DNA from: Unio delphinus
Taxonomy: Eukaryota > Mollusca > Bivalvia > Unionida > Unionidae
Direction: 5' to 3'
DNA: 64,000 nucleotides
Assembly: GCA_029339505.1 (NCBI GenBank)
Contig: JAQISU010000246.1
Coordinates: 2,196,501 to 2,260,500, forward strand
Below, one piece after another: positions 29,270 to 40,401 of this stretch. Each line of letters opens with the position of its first letter. The stretch's first letter is position 1. A program made the position numbers and the translations under genes. The notes beneath the pieces were generated by a model. The model searched no databases. It saw only the letters and a program-made list of their open reading frames with translations, and was not told the origin of the DNA.

Positions 29270-29676
29270 TCGAGGAAAAAACACAAAATAACAAGAGAAA
29301 TAATAATCCTAATAGCAATTGCATCATCCTCATAACAATTGCTAGAATAGAGACATTACAGACAATACTGAACGCAAATCTCTTTATTTTCGAATGTCAT
29401 CACGGTCTTATCCCAGTAGACATGATCATCGATAACGTCAACGGCAAAAATGTAGACTGTTGTATTGAAAACCTCCACGCCTTCTCTCGCCAGAAGAGTA
29501 ATCTGATAAAAGTTGGTCAGTATAAAATCACCGTGCGTCTCATGCATGTGACAAATATCGTAGCTTACGAGCATTACGTTTTTACTTCGATGTTCAAGCC
29601 TGATATTTCTTTACGAACTAGCCGACATTCTAAGTTGTTCAGTTGTAATACGATCTTAAAAAGACTTAATCACTAA
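29270..29676 (+). pseudogene. HNH endonuclease-like fragment
   Basis: The open frame contains FECHHGLIPVDMIIDNVNGK then NVDCCIENLHAFSRQKSN. This follows the HNH pattern of phage and virus-type homing endonucleases (GxIPxGxVIDHIN..K.DNRIENL....QxxN). The central His of the IDH motif is Asn here (IIDN), so the catalytic general base appears lost. The remainder (YEHYVFTSMFKPDISLRTSR) resembles the small DNA-binding repeat that follows HNH domains in such proteins. The frame stops with TAA at 29676, and 20 bp later the 64-bp inverted repeat begins. The true N-terminus is unclear because the frame runs back into a (TA)n array. HNH genes are not normal animal genes, so a mobile or viral origin is likely. 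Confidence 0.6.
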
Positions 29677-29696
29677 TTGCTGCTGCTTGTTTAAAT

Positions 29697-29760
29697 TGCT
29701 AAAAGTGGAGGATATTTGCACACACACGTCAAATTATTTTATTTCTTCTTGTTTCTCCTC
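29697..29760 (-). repeat. 64-bp perfect inverted repeat, right copy
   Basis: Exact reverse complement of 12325-12388. It starts 20 bp after the HNH stop codon. No obvious target-site duplication flanks the pair. Confidence 0.9.
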
Positions 29761-29764
29761 TTTA

Positions 29765-31690
29765 AATTGTATTAAAGTAATGTTTTATTTGTTTATATTC
29801 TAAAAGATATTAAAGGTAATTTCATTTGTTTTTGTAACACAACTATATAGAATAGAAATGGTTGCTGAGCAAGTGGAAAAAAGGCAATGTATGTAACTAT
29901 ACTATATAACATCAGTAAAATAACTAAGAATCTTGCTAATGTACAGTGTTGTGTGAGATTGTATAACATAATACATGAATTTTGCCGACTCAACTACAGT
30001 TTCTAGGTTCCATCAGTGAAAATATATTTCGTAACCTAGACATTGGCCGAAGTCCAATTCGGTTAATAAAGGTGGAGTAACCTCTCTCTAAGAAAACTTT
30101 TGAACGACATAAAACAAAATGGCTTCCAACTAACGGATATCCATATTTGGTGTAACGTCGTCAAACGAATATAAATAACTACAAAACTAAGTCTTATGAC
30201 GTAAAATAATTGATTTTCACCTGCTTACCTGGAATGAAGAAAAGTCAGAATCTTTTTTTCTGCTGATATGGAGAACTGAATCTGACTCAATCGCGCATCT
30301 GTATTTATACACATTCGGCCAGATTCAGGGTTAGACAAGGTCATACCCTCCATGTATCAGTCAGAAAAATGCTGACTCTCTCTCCCAAGAAATAACCGGT
30401 TCCAGCAGGTGAATACAGTTTAAAGAAAATAGCAATCTTATTAATTTTACTAAAAAATAAATTCCTAACAGAAAGAAAAAAAAGTTTTATTGTTGTCTTG
30501 TAATATGTTTTTGCCCATATTTTGTAATTATGTTGGCCCAGATCAGACTCAACTCGGCAGAATATCTCTTTGAAGTTTACCAGCATGCTCATAAAGATCT
30601 AAGGTGGTTCCATATATTTTGATCTGCTTAAAAACAGTAGAATGGCCAACTATTTTCTTTCCTTGGAAACAAGTACCATCGAAGCAGGCGAGCAATACAT
30701 ATCAATTAATGGAAACTAAACAGTAAAGGTGTTCTGTATATAAAATATTCATAACAAAGATAGGCTGCTCGGAACAGCCTCAGCCAACTATATCTTTGAC
30801 ATAACTGGATATTATCCTGCCGCATTCAGCATATATTGACATGGAAACATTACTCATATAATGAGATAAAGCATCCTTAAGGCACTCTGTATTTCGTCTT
30901 GTACAACAATCATCAAGATGCTGTCATTATGGTTGAAATATAGATTAATCATACTGACATGGCGCGACCTACAGCTAAATAAACCTAATAAAGACTAATT
31001 CTTCGCTGTTGAAAGTTAGCAGTGCCTGGAATTCGAGCAATATATTCAAGACACAGTTTCCTTGTCATCGTGTTCTGATAAAATGTCATTTATATTCTAT
31101 GCATGATTTAATTTTGTACTAACCTTATCTGAACTCAGATTAATTTTCTACCTGATCTAAATCACTGACTTTGATGTGGTAAGCTTGTTTACCTGGGTCT
31201 AAAACATTGCAAATTCCCCATGCTTTATTTGTTGTTTACTACATTTTATATTATTATTTTACAAACATACCTTCTAAATGTAACCAATATTTTATCGTGT
31301 AAGCATCTGGAACCTTCCAGTATGAAATGTTCCGTTAGGAACTATATTTGTTTTAGAAAATCCTAATTGTGACCTGGGGTCAAGTAGAGAATTCTATTAT
31401 CTTGTTTGTCTAAACTTATTCATTCGTGCTGTAAGATTGGAACAGGATCATTTGTATTTTTCTTTTATTTCAGTCTTTCATTGGGTTGTAATTTATTTAT
31501 TCAAATAATTTAATTCAAGTTCTTCCTCACTGGAAAAATAAATTGCTCAAAAATATATTTTTGGTAAAAGAAAGACTTGAAATTATAAAGAAATTCAAAT
31601 ATGGCTAAAGTCTTGGATTGTATTATTGTGCTTTAACAAATATTGTTAGCACTTCCAGCGTTGGAATACCACTGAAGTTTTATTTAGAAC
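29765..31690. other. non-coding, no gene seen
   Basis: AT-rich sequence with short unsupported ORFs on both strands. No motif, repeat unit or splice-bounded exon recognised. Confidence 0.4.
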
Positions 31691-31700
31691 ATTTAGAACT

Positions 31701-32122
31701 TTAAATACTAGGACGTGTTTTAACGTCATGGATTATTTCGGACTTAGTTGGCAATGCAGTAATTGTTTTTATATTTTCACTGTGTCTTCTAGGGAAATAC
31801 ATCGATTGTTTCATTTTACAAGACTTGTTGGTTCTCACTCTTTTCTTTGAGTTTAAGACAATAAAGTCGTAATTGTTGATAAAGTGGTTCTCATCACGCC
31901 GATATTTTCTATGGCCCCGTGTCATTGGAAAACAAGCCGCCAAATGATTTTGTTATGTATCGCTTTCTTGATTTCAACATCGGGATACTGATGTCCTTGT
32001 TTTACGGACGCCCGAAAATGTTTTGCAAAAAGCAAAGTCAATAGAACACTTGCTACGTATGCCGCTAGTAGAGCAATAAACGACACGACTACCTTGATTC
32101 TTAAATTGGAATGCAGACACAT
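31701..32122 (-). other. possible small single-pass membrane protein, frameshifted
   Basis: The minus frame from ATG 32122 encodes MCLHSNLRIKVVVSFIALLA followed by AYVASVLLTLLFAKHF, a basic-flanked hydrophobic segment of about 22 residues typical of a signal anchor. It stops at 31922. An overlapping frame (31943-31701) continues with a Lys/Arg-rich tail ending IIHDVKTRPSI. The two could be one protein broken by a single indel near 31930, or an exon of a larger gene. No family recognised. Confidence 0.25.
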
Positions 32123-32214
32123 TCAGTTAAACTTATCGCTGCCCGAATACAGCTAATTGTGTGAGAGCTTTATGTATAATGGGCCGCAATTATATGCAGC
32201 TATTTCAATTTTTC

Positions 32215-32440
32215 TTCGTTTAACATGAGAGAGAGAGAGAGACTTCTTGCTGCAGCATTTCTATTTAGAATGTATATGCACAACTCTCAGCAAATATATT
32301 TCACCTTTTGTACGCATACATCGTCTACCAGTTATTGTTTTACCGTAGCGTATGATATGCGTTGATAACGTACATCTGCTCAAATTAAAATTTCTTGTTA
32401 AATCTAGACAAAATATAATTTTCTTTCAGCGTGTGACAAA
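32215..32440. other. non-coding, short (GA)n
   Basis: Eight GA units at 32227-32242; otherwise AT-rich sequence without features. Confidence 0.4.
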
Positions 32441-33575
32441 CCGAAGGCGCCATCTTTGGCATCAAAACAGATAACGTAGTAAGAAAATCGATCCTTGACA
32501 TCAACAGCAGCTCCACGATGCAAATATATAAATACCAGCTCGCTCCTAAACCACTGTCGAGGCAAAAACCAAAATTGAAGTTTGAAGCAACGTCATTCAG
32601 AATTAATTTTAGTCGACGCTGAGTTAGCGTTTAATTACAAAACCCGAATTCAACATAGAACGCGCTCCAATAGCAACACGATTTCTAGAACAGTTCTCTA
32701 GCAGGATCATTGTTTGCAAGATCTGCTGCTGAACTTCAATCTAAGAGGGTGAGAAACTCTTTGCAGTCTGCAGTCGCCAGCGCTTGCAATCGTTATACCA
32801 AAAAATAGGTGTTGCCGAAAGTCTGCCGTGCTCATCACTCAAACAATTTCAACTGATGATGGTACTTGTAGCGCGCAGATCGTTGATGATGTCCTCTAAG
32901 TATGACTATGAAGTTGATAGGATGCCGTCTTCAATAAACTGCATCGTTTGTTAATGTTAAGTCTGCTTGTTAGTGCAAATATAGCAGGTGGAGTAGCGGG
33001 TTTCTACAGATATCCTCTCACTACAAGATAAGCTTTACGAGACACCAACTAAACGTCATAATATCTCATATGAATGATTATAGTTTCAGATTTGTTGATG
33101 GAAGCAAATCTTTGTCTATCCAATACATACCCATATTCTGTAGCAGATGATTAATCGTAGACTCGTAAAAAGTCTTGAAATACTCGATAATACAATTATG
33201 CTCCAATGTCATACACAAGTTGTTTTAGACCAGGTTCCGCATACAATTTGACATGGATGTTGTTTGGATTAGTAGCCCATTTAAGGTCTTTGCATCTCAC
33301 CTAGATAATACGTTTTGGCTGTGCAAGTCATCACGCGCTCGACTTCCTCTGTAGGAGCATTATCTTTGATTACCTCTATAACTTGGGATGTTTCAAAATC
33401 ATCCAACACTTGTGTTTGCGCTATATTCGTCTAGACCTCATTATACAACAGCATTACAGAGGTTTGTTTTCCGAGCGCAGATGCAATGAAAATGCCACGC
33501 GTTGGATCTTCAAGCTGGCATTGTTTTCGGATTAGTCTAGAAGCGGCAGTGTGACTTGTGTTTTTTAAAAACATG
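32440..33575 (-). other. chain of decayed coding-like frames, unrecognised
   Basis: The minus strand has several protein-like runs in shifting frames: MFLKNTSHTAASRLIRKQCQ then LEDPTRGIFIASALGKQTSV (from ATG at about 33572), DDFETSQVIEVIKDNAPTEE, EHNCIIEYFKTFYESTINHL, and near 32460-32580 VFIYLHRGAAVDVKDRFSYY then FDAKDGAFG. Base composition is also less AT-rich than the flanks. I recognise no family. Position between the two copies of the unknown module suggests further genes of the same large element. Confidence 0.25.
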
Positions 33576-33789
33576 CTATTCAGATAAATAATAAATTAGC
33601 AGCGATAGGTTGATTAATAATCCTGGTGGAGTATTATGACTGGACATGTAGATGTCGTGACTTAACCTTGTCTTTTGGCTCCTCTAATCAGATTAATGAA
33701 ATTATACTATATGTTTTGTAAATATTTAGCGACCCACTCATCATTTTCTATCATCCATATTAGTCTGGCAAATAATATTCGTCAAAGTC

Positions 33790-34265
33790 GCGATCATGCT
33801 GATGACTGTGCACTCAATGCTGGCTCAGAAGCCGACGTGCAATGCAGCGTTACAATATATCTAGACCTGCACAAGCTTTGGTGTCACGACTAGTACCAAC
33901 ACGACTGAAGTCCTGCATCAGCCGGTCTTGAAAAAACCTATGTTGAGCCCAACATCACCGTCAACGGCCAAAAGCTCAACGTAGTGAACCGCTCCGCCTG
34001 CCTTGGCAGCACACTGTCACAGAGCGTAACTGTTGACGATGAGGTGAACCTTCGCATTACCAGAGCCAGCGCAAATTTCGGCAGATTTTGTATGCCAACC
34101 TCTAGAATCGAAGAAGCATCATCATCCAGACAAAATTAAAGGTATACAGGGCAGTTGCGGTTCCCACACTACGCATGCGAAACGTGGATGGTGTACCACA
34201 TCACGCCAGGAAGATGAACCATTTGCACAACATATCTGCCAGGAAAATCTTCAACATCAAGAGGC
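33790..34265 (+). pseudogene. RTE-type LINE fragment (reverse transcriptase catalytic box to thumb)
   Basis: Starts at the catalytic box in the form HADDCALNAGSEADVQ, then VEPNITVNGQKLNVVNRSAC, LGSTLSQSVTVDDEVNLRIT, RASANFGRF and YACETWMVY. This is the RTE reverse-transcriptase C-terminal half. Frames change at about 33890 and 34090. Similarity ends abruptly at about 34265. The Asp-Asp pair is retained but the preceding residue is His. Confidence 0.75.
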
Positions 34266-34829
34266 AGGTTCTATCGGATTTTTTAAATACAAAAATAGCA
34301 GAAACATGTTTACAAGCAGCACACCGAATGAATTTGATCAAATATTTGGCCAATTAAGATGTTCTCATAACTGTGCTAGCGCTATTTCATGCAACTCGAA
34401 AGCAAATTCAGCATCGGTTGAGCCTGCTGATATCATCTTGGTGTTTGATGGAATTGTTTTAGGCGACGATCTGTTACACTAACCCTTGATATGACTTTTT
34501 TATTATTTATTTAATCCTTAGTCTAAATCATTTGGAGATTGTGACACGGTCATTGCATCGTTGTAAATCTTAATATCTTCTGTAAAGTCTCCATCTGACA
34601 TTATTCCATCGCTAAAGCGTGCTGATAGCAACGAAGATAATTTATAATATAGTAGCAGGAAGGCTGTACAGACCATTTTTGTGGAGATGTTCTTTTAGTA
34701 AAACAACGATTGTATGTAATGTCCAATTTATTTCTCCACGCGGTAAAAAACTACCTTTGCGAGAGTATATCCTCCGAGATTTTGTCTCGGGGGCTGCGAT
34801 GAATAAACCGTATATTTTATAATATACTC

Positions 34830-35840
34830 TCAAACATCGGAGAAGCACAAGTAGCTAGATTAATCAGAGAACGATTGGCTGAGATTAAGAAATTTCTCCC
34901 GGTGAGAGATTCGTTTAAAAGAAATTTACAAGCACGTCAAGAAGCTCAAGTTGATTTTGCGACAGACGCTGCACATTTATTTAAACCAGTAATTGCAGCT
35001 ACTGAGAAAGCTGCGTTAGCTACCGAGTGAGCTAATTTGGGAGATATTACTGATGAACAACGAGGAAAAAGAGCTCTTTTCCCAGTACTTGAACAAAATA
35101 GAAATGAGATTCAAAAAATGAAAGATTCTCTAAAATCTCTTATAGCAGATATAATCGCCGCACAACCTAAACCCGAACCAGAGGTTGATATTGTTGATCC
35201 TCAAGAAAAGGGTGAGGGTGTTGGTGAAAAGGTTACTTTCATTGATACATTTCTTCCTGGTAATATTGATGAACTCAGGAAAATACAGTTTGGTAATATA
35301 TCGGATTTGACTGATTTTGTAGTCAGAGGTTTCAGTCACAAAGATAGATATTTGAAAACTGACCATGTTAAACCGGTAGGTAGAAAAAAAAACAATAAAG
35401 GGATGTATTGTATATTTACTGGTAAAGAAGGAAGTTCAAAATCGGATATAACATATAAAGAATAATTAGATGAAATAAAAAAAAATTAATCTAAAACTGG
35501 TCAACCCCAACCTAAACTTCTTGAATTACCTGGAACGTCAAAATTTTTAGATATAGAAAAATCTTCTTCACAATGTACAACTGGTGTTACCGATAAAGGA
35601 TTTTCTACATCTTAAACTAATGGTAGTGGTTTGGTTCCTTCTGCTAAAAATATTCTCGCTGATATCGCACGATTGGCGGTTCTCATCGGGAGTAAACGAG
35701 CTGGAAATAACTCCAGGGAGATAATTAATGAAGCTGCTGATATATGCCAACGATTATTTCAAGTTTGTATCATGGATAAACTTATTAGAAACGAGAGAAG
35801 AGTTTTATGTTCATTTAAAAAAGAAAAGAAATAAGGTTGT
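34830..35840 (+). pseudogene. unrecognised protein module, copy B (longer)
   Basis: Plus-strand frames read NIGEAQVARLIRERLAEIKK, FLPVRDSFKRNLQARQEAQV, DFATDAAHLFKPVIAATEKA and, over one stop, the ORF 35037-35465 with DITDEQRGKRALFPVLEQNR. Next come a Pro/Glu linker, VTFIDTFLPGNIDELRKIQF, GNISDLTDFVVRGFSHKDRY and KKNNKGMYCIFTGKEGS. After further stops the frame has LPGTSKFLDIE and ILADIARLAVLIGSKRAGNN then SREIINEAADICQRLFQV. Its first ~85 residues match copy A at 28.4-29.0 kb. The rest is different, so a common N-terminal module is joined to two different C-terminal parts. Helical N-terminus, unknown function; possibly a structural protein of a Polinton-like element. Confidence 0.45.
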
Positions 35841-36184
35841 CCGAACATTACTCGTGGCATATTAAGAACAACTCTCATGGATCGCATATTACTAATTTCA
35901 CTTAAGGTACGCGATACAATGAAAAATAAATATATTGAAGACTTTTACCTTATTGAGGTTGAAAACAACCATTGTTCTCCACTAGACACCCTTCATTACT
36001 TAACATAAATATAATCTAAAGTTTATGACCCTCTCCCAATTTAAGAAAGTCTTAAATGCCTGATCTTCTTCTCCCGCCCTTCCCCAGCAAAAAATGTTGT
36101 GGTTGATACATCAACAACAGGTATGGATAATTAGAGCTCCCCTAACACACACACGCACAAAGGAAACAAATCCTAGATTATGCT

Positions 36185-36600
36185 TTCTTTATAGATAGAT
36201 GGTTCAAATTATTCTTTATAGATAGATGGTTCAAATTATTTTTTATAGATAGATGGTTCAAATTATTCTTTATAGATAGACGGTTCAAATTATTCTGTAT
36301 AGATAGATGGTTCAAATTATTCTTTTTAGATAGATGGCTACAATTATTCTTTATATATAGATGGTCAAAATTGATCATTATTGATATATGGTTGAAATTA
36401 TTCTTTATATATAGATGGTCAAAACTGATCAATATTGATAGATGGGAAAAATTCTTTATATATAGATGGTCAAAATTTATCATTATTGATAGATGGGCAA
36501 AAGTACTATTATTGATAGATGGTTAATGTTATCTTTTATATATAGATGGTTTAAAATTTTCTTTATTACTAGATGGTTAAAATTATTTCTAATATGTAGA
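36185..36600. repeat. minisatellite, ~27-30 bp unit
   Basis: About 14 copies of a unit like TTTATAGATAGATGGTTCAA plus ATTATTC. The first six are nearly identical; later ones drift to TATATAGATGGTCAAAA forms with units near 30 bp. ORFs across it encode repeats of NHLSIKNNL and are artefacts. Confidence 0.9.
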
Positions 36601-36609
36601 AGCTACTGG

Positions 36610-39600
36610 GTTTTTGATCAACTTCGCTCGCACCAGCAGGTCCATTCTAAAGATACCATGCCTACTTGTTCATGCCACGCCTAAACAATATTTTTAAGTC
36701 TACACCTAATATCTTTGCTTTATCTGTTGCACGATACTTGTTAATAACAGTATATAAATTTGCTGAATGTAAAGCGATGTCGCCCCTGAATCCATGTTTA
36801 CTCTCAAATAAATAAATATAAGCCAAATCATGTAATTGTTATTTAACGAGAGACAGACAGATGAACAGAGAGGCAGACATACACACTGATGCTATAATCT
36901 CTAATGTTACAATGTACTACATTGAGATGACTTCCATGATCCTAGAGTAAATAAAAATAGCGTACCCAAACGGTTATCATTCTGGGAAAATCGATCACTA
37001 GTTATTACATCTATTCCATCATTTCCAATGTATTACATCAGTAGTCTTTTATTATCAAATACACTAATCTTCAAACCGCAATACACAATCTCTCGCTAGA
37101 TCTACCTTCCATTTGCACTTTGATGCAACATGCCAGAAAGGTAAAATACATGACATTGTAAGGAGCAGTGTTCATTTATAAAGTAAAAAGTTACATACAA
37201 ATTGTTATCGTCATACAATTTGACGCATACTTGACAGAATACCAAACGATCAGAGTGTGTGGTTTTCAGTCTAATGACCACGATAAATGAGACAGTTTGG
37301 ATCAAACAGAAAAAGAAAACACAAAGCACAAGTTTTGAAAATTTATACCGCAGTGTGCCATTTAATGCAAAAGAAAACCATACAAACAATGATCATCATA
37401 TGGTTTGATGCAAATACAAGGGGTCCATTATTTCAGGGGTCCATTATTATTTCAGGGGTCCATTATTTTAGTATAATAAATAGTAAGTAAGAATAGGGAG
37501 CATATTGGGAGACTTGTATCATTAATTAAAATACCACAACCGCGGTATTAAAGAGCCAGACTAGAATGGGCACATGGTCCACAATCTGCATTCCTTAACG
37601 ATTTTTCTGATATAAATGAACTCATGTCACAATTAGGTACCCTGTATGCTGTACACATTTGTTTCTAACCACTGAACTTTGCACTGTTTACAAATGATAA
37701 CAAAGCATATGTTAATACGTTTAAAGATGAACTCGCGATGAAATTCTTGTAGTAGGTTATTTGGCATGTGTTTGTGATGTTGAACTGTAAACAATGCACC
37801 ACGCAGTGGTTCACAGATTTCACTTTCAGATTACTATAAATGCCTCATTATTCACTGTGGACTCGCACCGAAATATACACAAAGTACCACACAATAATGC
37901 TCAATTTCTAAAGACTAAACAGTTACTTTTAAAACAATACGAATAATGGCTAAATCTAGCTCTTGTATTACCACTAAAACAAGATTGGATATAATGCTAT
38001 AAAAATAGCATTGGACTACATTCGCGGGTAATGAACCGGTATAAATAATTATGACCCGAGTCCAATGATGGGGAACAATATGAATTAAGTTTTGTCTCGA
38101 AAAAGTGCGCACTACAACTTGGAATTCCAAACTGTGGTGATTTCTCCAGAAACTGCAAAATATGGTTTCCAGTGTTTTAAAGTAAAACGTGATCATAAGG
38201 AATCTTAGAGATTTCCATCGTTGTACAGTAGTAATTTATGTCTCGCACAATTTATATTTTTAACATAATATGCATCAAGATGTTTTTTTTGTCCGATTTT
38301 CTGCGGCGAGTCTAAGGCAATCGTTTGTTCCTTTCAAAGGCAAAGTTTGGCCTGTTACACACTGCGTGTTTTAAATAATTGCATGTCAACAACCTTGCCG
38401 TGTTTGTTTACTATATGTATGTTATTATGTTAACACTGGATAGATAATAGTGCGAGATAAGCCAAGATGGTCAAGGACCTGCTGCGAATAATGATCATTC
38501 ATTGGTATGCGCTGTGATTCTTAATATTTGACTGAATGAGCTGGCGATTACGTCTCGATGAGATAACGCTCGTGATGTTATATATAAGGTCACTCAAGTC
38601 TTAGATATCATTTACAATCCTTGGTGACACACACTCTCCAGAGTACCTGATATAATCAATATAAACTGGTCATCAGGCTTTACATTCCAACTCGGTGATA
38701 TCATTATTTTGCCTGAATAATAGTCATTTATTACCTGTTACCGCCATTCATCTATATGACCCTCAGAGGAACATAGTGTCCAAAGAACTCATCTTTATGT
38801 TTGTTAAAAACTTAAATTTCTTATATTTGCCCTTCTTGACAAAAATGGATGATTATTAGAAAAGACACATTCTATATTACCAACGGCCACAATTACCATG
38901 AATGTCTTGGCATTTTTTAACATTTGGCCTTTTCTTTGGAGCCATAAACTGCAGAGCCCAAAATAATTTCAACCTTGTGCGATATCAAAGCATAAGAGTG
39001 TGTATTGCCAATTCGCCAGATAACTAGTCGGACCGAAGGAAGAAAAATGTCAAAATACCATTTAATCTTCTCAGGATATAATCAATAATCATAATGGAGA
39101 ACATTATTCGCTGTTATAATTTTAATGAAGCAGGAAGTACGCACAAACAGGCAAATTAATCTCACAGATAGGATGATTTCCTGATAGATCTCATTAAATC
39201 CGCAATCTGGATAAAAAGTAATGCTAACAAAGGCAACTCAATTATGACTTAAATCCATATTAAAGCAAATATGGACCCGCTAAGATCAATCCCTGGACAA
39301 TGACCTTACTCTTTACTTAACACTTCGGTGTGGAAATACATGCTTAAAGATGATACATTCTCATGACTTTGGTTTCCACTAATATCTTTCAGTGGATGTT
39401 TTAAGACTCCATATTTTGTATTTTAATTGGCTTATCTGATTTAAAATATATGTATTTTGTGGAGTATTAGGTTATATCTGTATTTAAATCTTGTTTTCTG
39501 TAATAATTGATGCACATATAGATGGTGACCTTGACCGTCTACTCATTTATTGTAAACTATGACATAGCTACTAATACATTTCAACCGTAAATTGAAGAGA

Positions 39601-39670
39601 GATAAATGGTGACAGTAAAAATGTAACTGATGATTAGACAACTTTAACACATTTTCTGGTTTTCAATTTT
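36610..39670. other. non-coding, no gene seen
   Basis: AT-rich sequence. The only structure noted is a threefold tandem of CAGGGGTCCATTATT-type units at about 37418-37470. No transposon or exon recognised. Confidence 0.4.
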
Positions 39671-39684
39671 TTTTTCTAGATCAA

Positions 39685-39925
39685 CCGCTCCGGCAGAGTA
39701 AGTGGTTAGAGTGTTCGCTTCAGATGCGGGAGGTCACATGTTCAAACCCAGGCCGAGTCATACTAAAGGCATATAAATGGCACTAACGGCTGGCTTGCAA
39801 CGCTGTCAACATTAAGAGGTTAGTGATAAGACTGGTCGGTCTGGTGTTAGGATAATATGACTTGGTGGAACAGGATGCTACATATATGTGGCAAGATATC
39901 CCAATGTTAGACATCACTATAAACT
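39685..39925 (+). repeat. tRNA-derived SINE
   Basis: Head with A-box-like AGTAAGTGGTTAGAGTG (about 39697-39713) and B box TGTTCAAACCCA (39739-39750), then a ~150-bp body with CTGGTCGGTCTGGTGTTAGG and GACTTGGTGGAACAGGATGC. This is the layout of molluscan tRNA-derived SINEs with a conserved central domain. Confidence 0.7.
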
Positions 39926-39990
39926 GTCACACTACAGACGACCTAGCTATACGACTGGTAAATTGATAAAGCTACTTTAACAATCCAAAT

Positions 39991-40045
39991 CACACACACA
40001 TACACACGCGTACGCACACGCACACACACACACACACACACACAC
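39991..40045. repeat. (CA)n microsatellite
   Basis: Interrupted CA repeat with CG variants. Confidence 0.9.
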
Positions 40046-40310
40046 TTAAATGAAAACCAAATACTTAAATGTTGCCAGAATGCACCATTGCTTTTATTGG
40101 TGCAAATCAACATGTTGCCAGAAATGCAGCATTGCATAACAATAATTTTTAATATTCACTATTGTAATCACTGACAAGATGAACAATAGGCAGTGTTTAC
40201 TATCCAATTAACTACTAATTCAATGTCTGTTAAGTAAATCAAGTGTGGATAACTGACTGCTGGTACTAATGATATCGCAAAATGGGAACCAGTCTATGAA
40301 GATAAAATAG

Positions 40311-40311
<1 letters not shown>

Positions 40312-40399
<88 letters not shown>
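40312..40399. repeat. (TA)n microsatellite
   Basis: About 43 TA units. Confidence 0.95.

Positions 40400-40401
<2 letters not shown>

Noticed and set aside
12325..29760. One complete 17-kb Polinton bounded by 64-bp terminal repeats
   Set aside because: No target-site duplication, no capsid, ATPase, protease or integrase genes of Polinton type in between, and the interior is mostly other transposons and GH3 intron sequence. Kept only as a question.
36178..36483. ORF of NHLSIKNNL repeats that looks like a repeat protein, or a CRISPR-like array
   Set aside because: It is a tandem minisatellite without unique spacers; the ORF follows from the unit length and lacks any non-repeat part.
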